This document shows positions 5,870 through 7,794 of a DNA stretch of 7,794 bases, piece by piece. The stretch is from assembly GCA_947385085.1 (NCBI GenBank), contig CANDJN010000059.1:1-7794 (forward strand), in the 5' to 3' direction. Origin of the DNA: an uncultured Erysipelotrichaceae bacterium. GTDB taxonomy: Bacteria; Bacillota_I; Bacilli_A; Erysipelotrichales; Erysipelotrichaceae. The notes under the pieces are model-generated. The model had not been told where the DNA came from, made no database searches, and saw only the letters and a program-made list of their open reading frames with translations. Both the position numbers and the translations under genes were made by a program. Numbering within the stretch: position 1 is the first letter of the stretch; every line of letters starts with the position of its first letter.

Positions 5870-6274
5870 ATGAAAATTCACACATTTGATGAGAAAGTAT
5901 TACAGGAGGCAGCGCAAAGTGCTTTTCCTGAAAGCTATGTAGAAATAACGCAGGCAGATTTGTATTTAAAAGGAAAGGGCGCAGGACGCTATCGTGCATC
6001 ATGGCTGGATCAAGATATTTATGTGAGTACGGAATATGCCTATGTGGATGAGATAGAAAACGGCAACCGCACCAGGGTCAAGCTTCATATTCCGTGTGTA
6101 TTAATCAAGCATGATCCTTATGAAGTTGTATATGATTCTCGTGATCGTTTTTATGCGGCATATGAAAAGGAAGGAACCGTTGCATTTATGAAATATGTAG
6201 AACTTATTGTCAAGCTAGGGGAAGATATGGAACAAATGGAAGTGTTGACACCAGTTAGTCAGTGCTCAATTTAA
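5870..6274 (+). CDS. Hypothetical 134-residue soluble protein
   Basis: I do not recognise this protein. It is small, acidic overall, without signal peptide or membrane helix, so probably cytosolic. It seems to have a helical N-terminus (DEKVLQEAAQSAF), a central mostly beta region with repeated charged strands (YRASWLDQDIYVSTEYAYVDEIENG, about 41-66) and a helical C-terminal part (RFYAAYEKEGTVAFMKYVELIVKLGEDMEQ). The only cysteine is near the end. The ATG at 5870 follows GAGGTGG (5859-5865) at close but workable spacing. The last codons (SQCSI) lie in one arm of the inverted repeat 6260-6314, so the C-terminus may have been shaped by that element. It is a single-gene unit ending at the terminator at 6426. 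Confidence 0.75.
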   Translation: MKIHTFDEKVLQEAAQSAFPESYVEITQADLYLKGKGAGRYRASWLDQDIYVSTEYAYVDEIENGNRTRVKLHIPCVLIKHDPYEVVYDSRDRFYAAYEKEGTVAFMKYVELIVKLGEDMEQMEVLTPVSQCSI

Positions 6275-6327
6275 ATGATATTAAAAATTTAAACACTTGA
6301 TTTATTGAGCACTGCGAACAAATCAAG
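6260..6327. repeat. Two interleaved perfect inverted repeats (pseudoknot-capable)
   Basis: Stem A: CAGTGCTCAAT (6260-6270) with ATTGAGCACTG (6304-6314), 11 bp perfect. Stem B: CTTGATTT (6296-6303) with AAATCAAG (6320-6327), 8 bp perfect. The right arm of A lies inside the loop of B and abuts its left arm, the arrangement of an H-type pseudoknot or of two mutually exclusive hairpins. A third small stem, TTAAAT (6271-6276) with ATTTAA (6287-6292), lies in the loop of A. The 5-nt connection across the 11-bp stem is short, so full simultaneous pairing may be strained. The element overlaps the end of the preceding gene and has no T-run. The remaining gap to 6425 shows no gene. Confidence 0.6.
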
Positions 6328-6425
6328 GAAAAGAATACTCTAATAAGTGAATATTTCAAAAGCAATTCTGGTAGGTTGTTCTTTTTGCGTATTTTCACAA
6401 TAACAAAAAAACATACAAATTACGG

Positions 6426-6454
6426 AAAAGGTGTATCAAAAGGTACACCTTTTT
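6426..6454 (+). terminator. Strong intrinsic terminator, possibly bidirectional
   Basis: AAAAGGTGTA (6426-6435) and TACACCTTTT (6444-6453) form a perfect 10-bp stem with an 8-nt loop. The Ts of the stem plus T6454 form the tail, and the A-run on the left would work for the opposite strand. It closes the unit beginning at 5870, leaving a 3' untranslated region of about 150 nt. Confidence 0.85.
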
Positions 6455-6470
6455 AAACGCGCAATTTCAA

Positions 6471-6554
6471 GTGAAAAATATATGTTTTATAACGATAATT
6501 CCTATATTTTACCTTACTTTCCCCTTGTCTTGATAAGTGTACTTTTATAGACAA
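6471..6554 (+). promoter_or_regulatory. Candidate promoter region of the surface-protein gene
   Basis: Two weak readings exist: GTGAAA (6471-6476) with GATAAT (6494-6499), 17 nt apart; and TTGTCT (6525-6530) with TATAGA (6546-6551), 15 nt apart. TTGTCT and AGACAA (6549-6554) are also a 6-bp inverted repeat with an 18-nt spacer that could bind a regulator. Which boxes are used cannot be settled from sequence. Confidence 0.3.
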
Positions 6555-6575
6555 AGCAGGGAAAGGAAGATCGTT

Positions 6576-7794
6576 GTGTGGAAGAAATTATTGGTTTGTT
6601 TAATCGCATTGATAGCGGTAAGCTCGATTGGCATTACATTATTTAAGGGTAGTATCAATGCGGCAGGAACGATAGGCAACACGCCAAACGGTGGAGTCGC
6701 AAGCTCTTTGCATACAGGGGATGAAGTACATCTTGGCACAGCCGGTGATGACATTTATTCTGTTCTAGGACAAGAGGATGGCTACTTGTATTTGTTAAAA
6801 AAGAATGCACTAGGGGATCCAACGGATTATAATAGTGCCTTGAGTAAGGCAAGTGACTATAAAAATAAAGATAATTTTGGGGAGGTGGGGAATGCTCACT
6901 TTTCTTTATCAGGAAATGGAGTAAGCTTGATTTCAAAAGCAGAATTACAGGGGATAACCGGACTTGTATCAAATAATGAAATCTCATCATCAATAAATCT
7001 AAATGCAGGTAAATGGTGGTTAAAGGATGCTAATACAACGACAAACCGCGCAAGCTTTGTGGATGGGCTCAATATGGCGGCAGACAGCGGAATCAAGAAA
7101 ACAACGGTATCGGAGGTTGTATTAAATGATCCAACAAGTCCGGGAGGAACGTGTAGTACCGTGTCAACGAACGAAACAGGAGTATTGCCTATCGAAGCCT
7201 ATTCAGATAAGGTAATAAATAAGCAATATATTTCCAGTGCAAATATACATTATAGCTATCCTGGAGTTCCAGGAATGAGTGTTAAATGTTGGGAAAAAAA
7301 TAGTTCTTCTCCTGCTAATCCATGTGGTGGCAACGCTATAGCTAATACGACAGAATCAGGAAATTCCAATACACTCTCATATTCAATAGATGGTTCAGGG
7401 AAAAAAAGTTATACAAAAGGTACTGGAGGAAATTTTGCTACTTCTGTAATGATTAAATGGAATTGGTATCCTGTACCACAAATAAATAGTAGCGGTGGAT
7501 ATTATATAAATAATCCTAGTCCTAATGGTGGCAGTAGTATAAATTTTACCAATGGTCAATGTCTTGCTTCCTATATAGATAATTCAAATGTTCATGCAGA
7601 TGGCACTACAAGCATTAACAAGTTTCGATTTTATCAAAGAGGGACACGCAGTTTCTCAGTCACTGCATCTATTTCAGGAACACCGACTGTTCAAACAGAT
7701 TATTGTCCTACTTTGACCAATCCCGCAGGAAGTGCATTAGTACGACCTTATGTAAAACTAAAAGCGTCGGATGTAATCATGCGAAATAAAGCCA
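6576..7794 (+). CDS. Secreted surface protein, N-terminal part (runs off the window)
   Basis: The frame is open from GTG 6576 to the window end (406 codons, no stop). GGAAG (6565-6569) sits 6 nt before the GTG. The start MWKKLLVCLIALIAVSSIG is a signal peptide with likely cleavage after about residue 30 (INAA). The mature part is rich in Asn, Ser, Thr and Gly, as in cell-surface proteins. It contains VLGQEDGYLYLLKK (63-76), KWWLKDAN (146-153) and VRPYVKLKASDVIM (389-402). These recall the lead motif, WWLR motif and GVRPAL-type ending of a domain seen at the front of large Firmicute surface proteins (DUF6273/FISUMP-like); this is a resemblance only. Five cysteines (193, 238, 250, 329, 377) lie in a large insert between WWL and RP. 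Function is unknown. Confidence 0.75.
   Translation, partial: MWKKLLVCLIALIAVSSIGITLFKGSINAAGTIGNTPNGGVASSLHTGDEVHLGTAGDDIYSVLGQEDGYLYLLKKNALGDPTDYNSALSKASDYKNKDNFGEVGNAHFSLSGNGVSLISKAELQGITGLVSNNEISSSINLNAGKWWLKDANTTTNRASFVDGLNMAADSGIKKTTVSEVVLNDPTSPGGTCSTVSTNETGVLPIEAYSDKVINKQYISSANIHYSYPGVPGMSVKCWEKNSSSPANPCGGNAIANTTESGNSNTLSYSIDGSGKKSYTKGTGGNFATSVMIKWNWYPVPQINSSGGYYINNPSPNGGSSINFTNGQCLASYIDNSNVHADGTTSINKFRFYQRGTRSFSVTASISGTPTVQTDYCPTLTNPAGSALVRPYVKLKASDVIMRNKA

Noticed and set aside
5632..6327. CRISPR array or direct-repeat array
   Set aside because: The repeats are inverted, differ from each other and are not regularly spaced.
6545..7096. Several minus-strand frames opposite the surface-protein gene
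   Set aside because: They overlap a continuous + strand frame with signal peptide and ribosome site, and their compositions look like antisense translation.

Overview
The window looks like chromosomal DNA of a low-to-moderate-GC, spore-forming Firmicute. Supporting signs are strong GGAGG-type ribosome binding sites, sigma-A-like promoters, a tight tRNA cluster with encoded CCA ends, a KtrAB potassium system and the sporulation gene yunB beside yunC. An Erysipelotrichia-type gut bacterium would fit, but nothing here proves the class. All supported genes are on the + strand.

Bases 91-824 are one tRNA operon. A TTGCAT-17-TATTAT promoter is followed by seven tRNAs (Arg-ACG, Pro-TGG, elongator Met-CAT, a CAT tRNA best read as Ile2, Ser-TGA, initiator Met-CAT, Phe-GAA) and an intrinsic terminator. 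Several of these tRNAs have stem mismatches, most notably the initiator. Bases 958-1497 hold a small orphan protein with a sigma-70 region 4-like helix-turn-helix. An 8-bp perfect inverted repeat surrounds its putative -10 box. The 324 bases after it have no convincing gene but carry promoter-like boxes and two small palindromes.

Bases 1822-3940 are a ktrB-ktrA operon (membrane channel subunit plus cytosolic RCK gating subunit) closed by a terminator. KtrA has Val where the B. subtilis protein has its gamma-phosphate-contacting Arg, while the likely cyclic-di-AMP contact residues remain. Bases 3941-4959 hold a DUF1805 (YunC-type) gene overlapping by 20 nt a yunB sporulation gene that starts with GTG. 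A sequence resembling a mother-cell sigma-E promoter lies just upstream.

Bases 5044-5613 are a self-contained unit: promoter, thioredoxin-fold lipoprotein with CGAC and cis-Pro motifs, terminator. It is followed by a gene-free, hairpin-rich stretch (5632-5752), then an unrecognised 134-residue soluble protein (5870-6274). The end of that gene overlaps two interleaved perfect inverted repeats (11 bp and 8 bp) that could form a pseudoknot or alternative folds, ahead of a terminator at 6426-6454.

From 6576 a GTG-started reading frame runs off the end of the window. It encodes the N-terminal 406 residues of a secreted, Asn/Ser/Thr/Gly-rich surface protein with a signal peptide. The best candidates for undescribed biology are the interleaved repeat element at 6260-6327, the hairpin array at 5632-5752, and the operator-like dyad before the sigma-like gene. 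None of them is proven to be a functional system.
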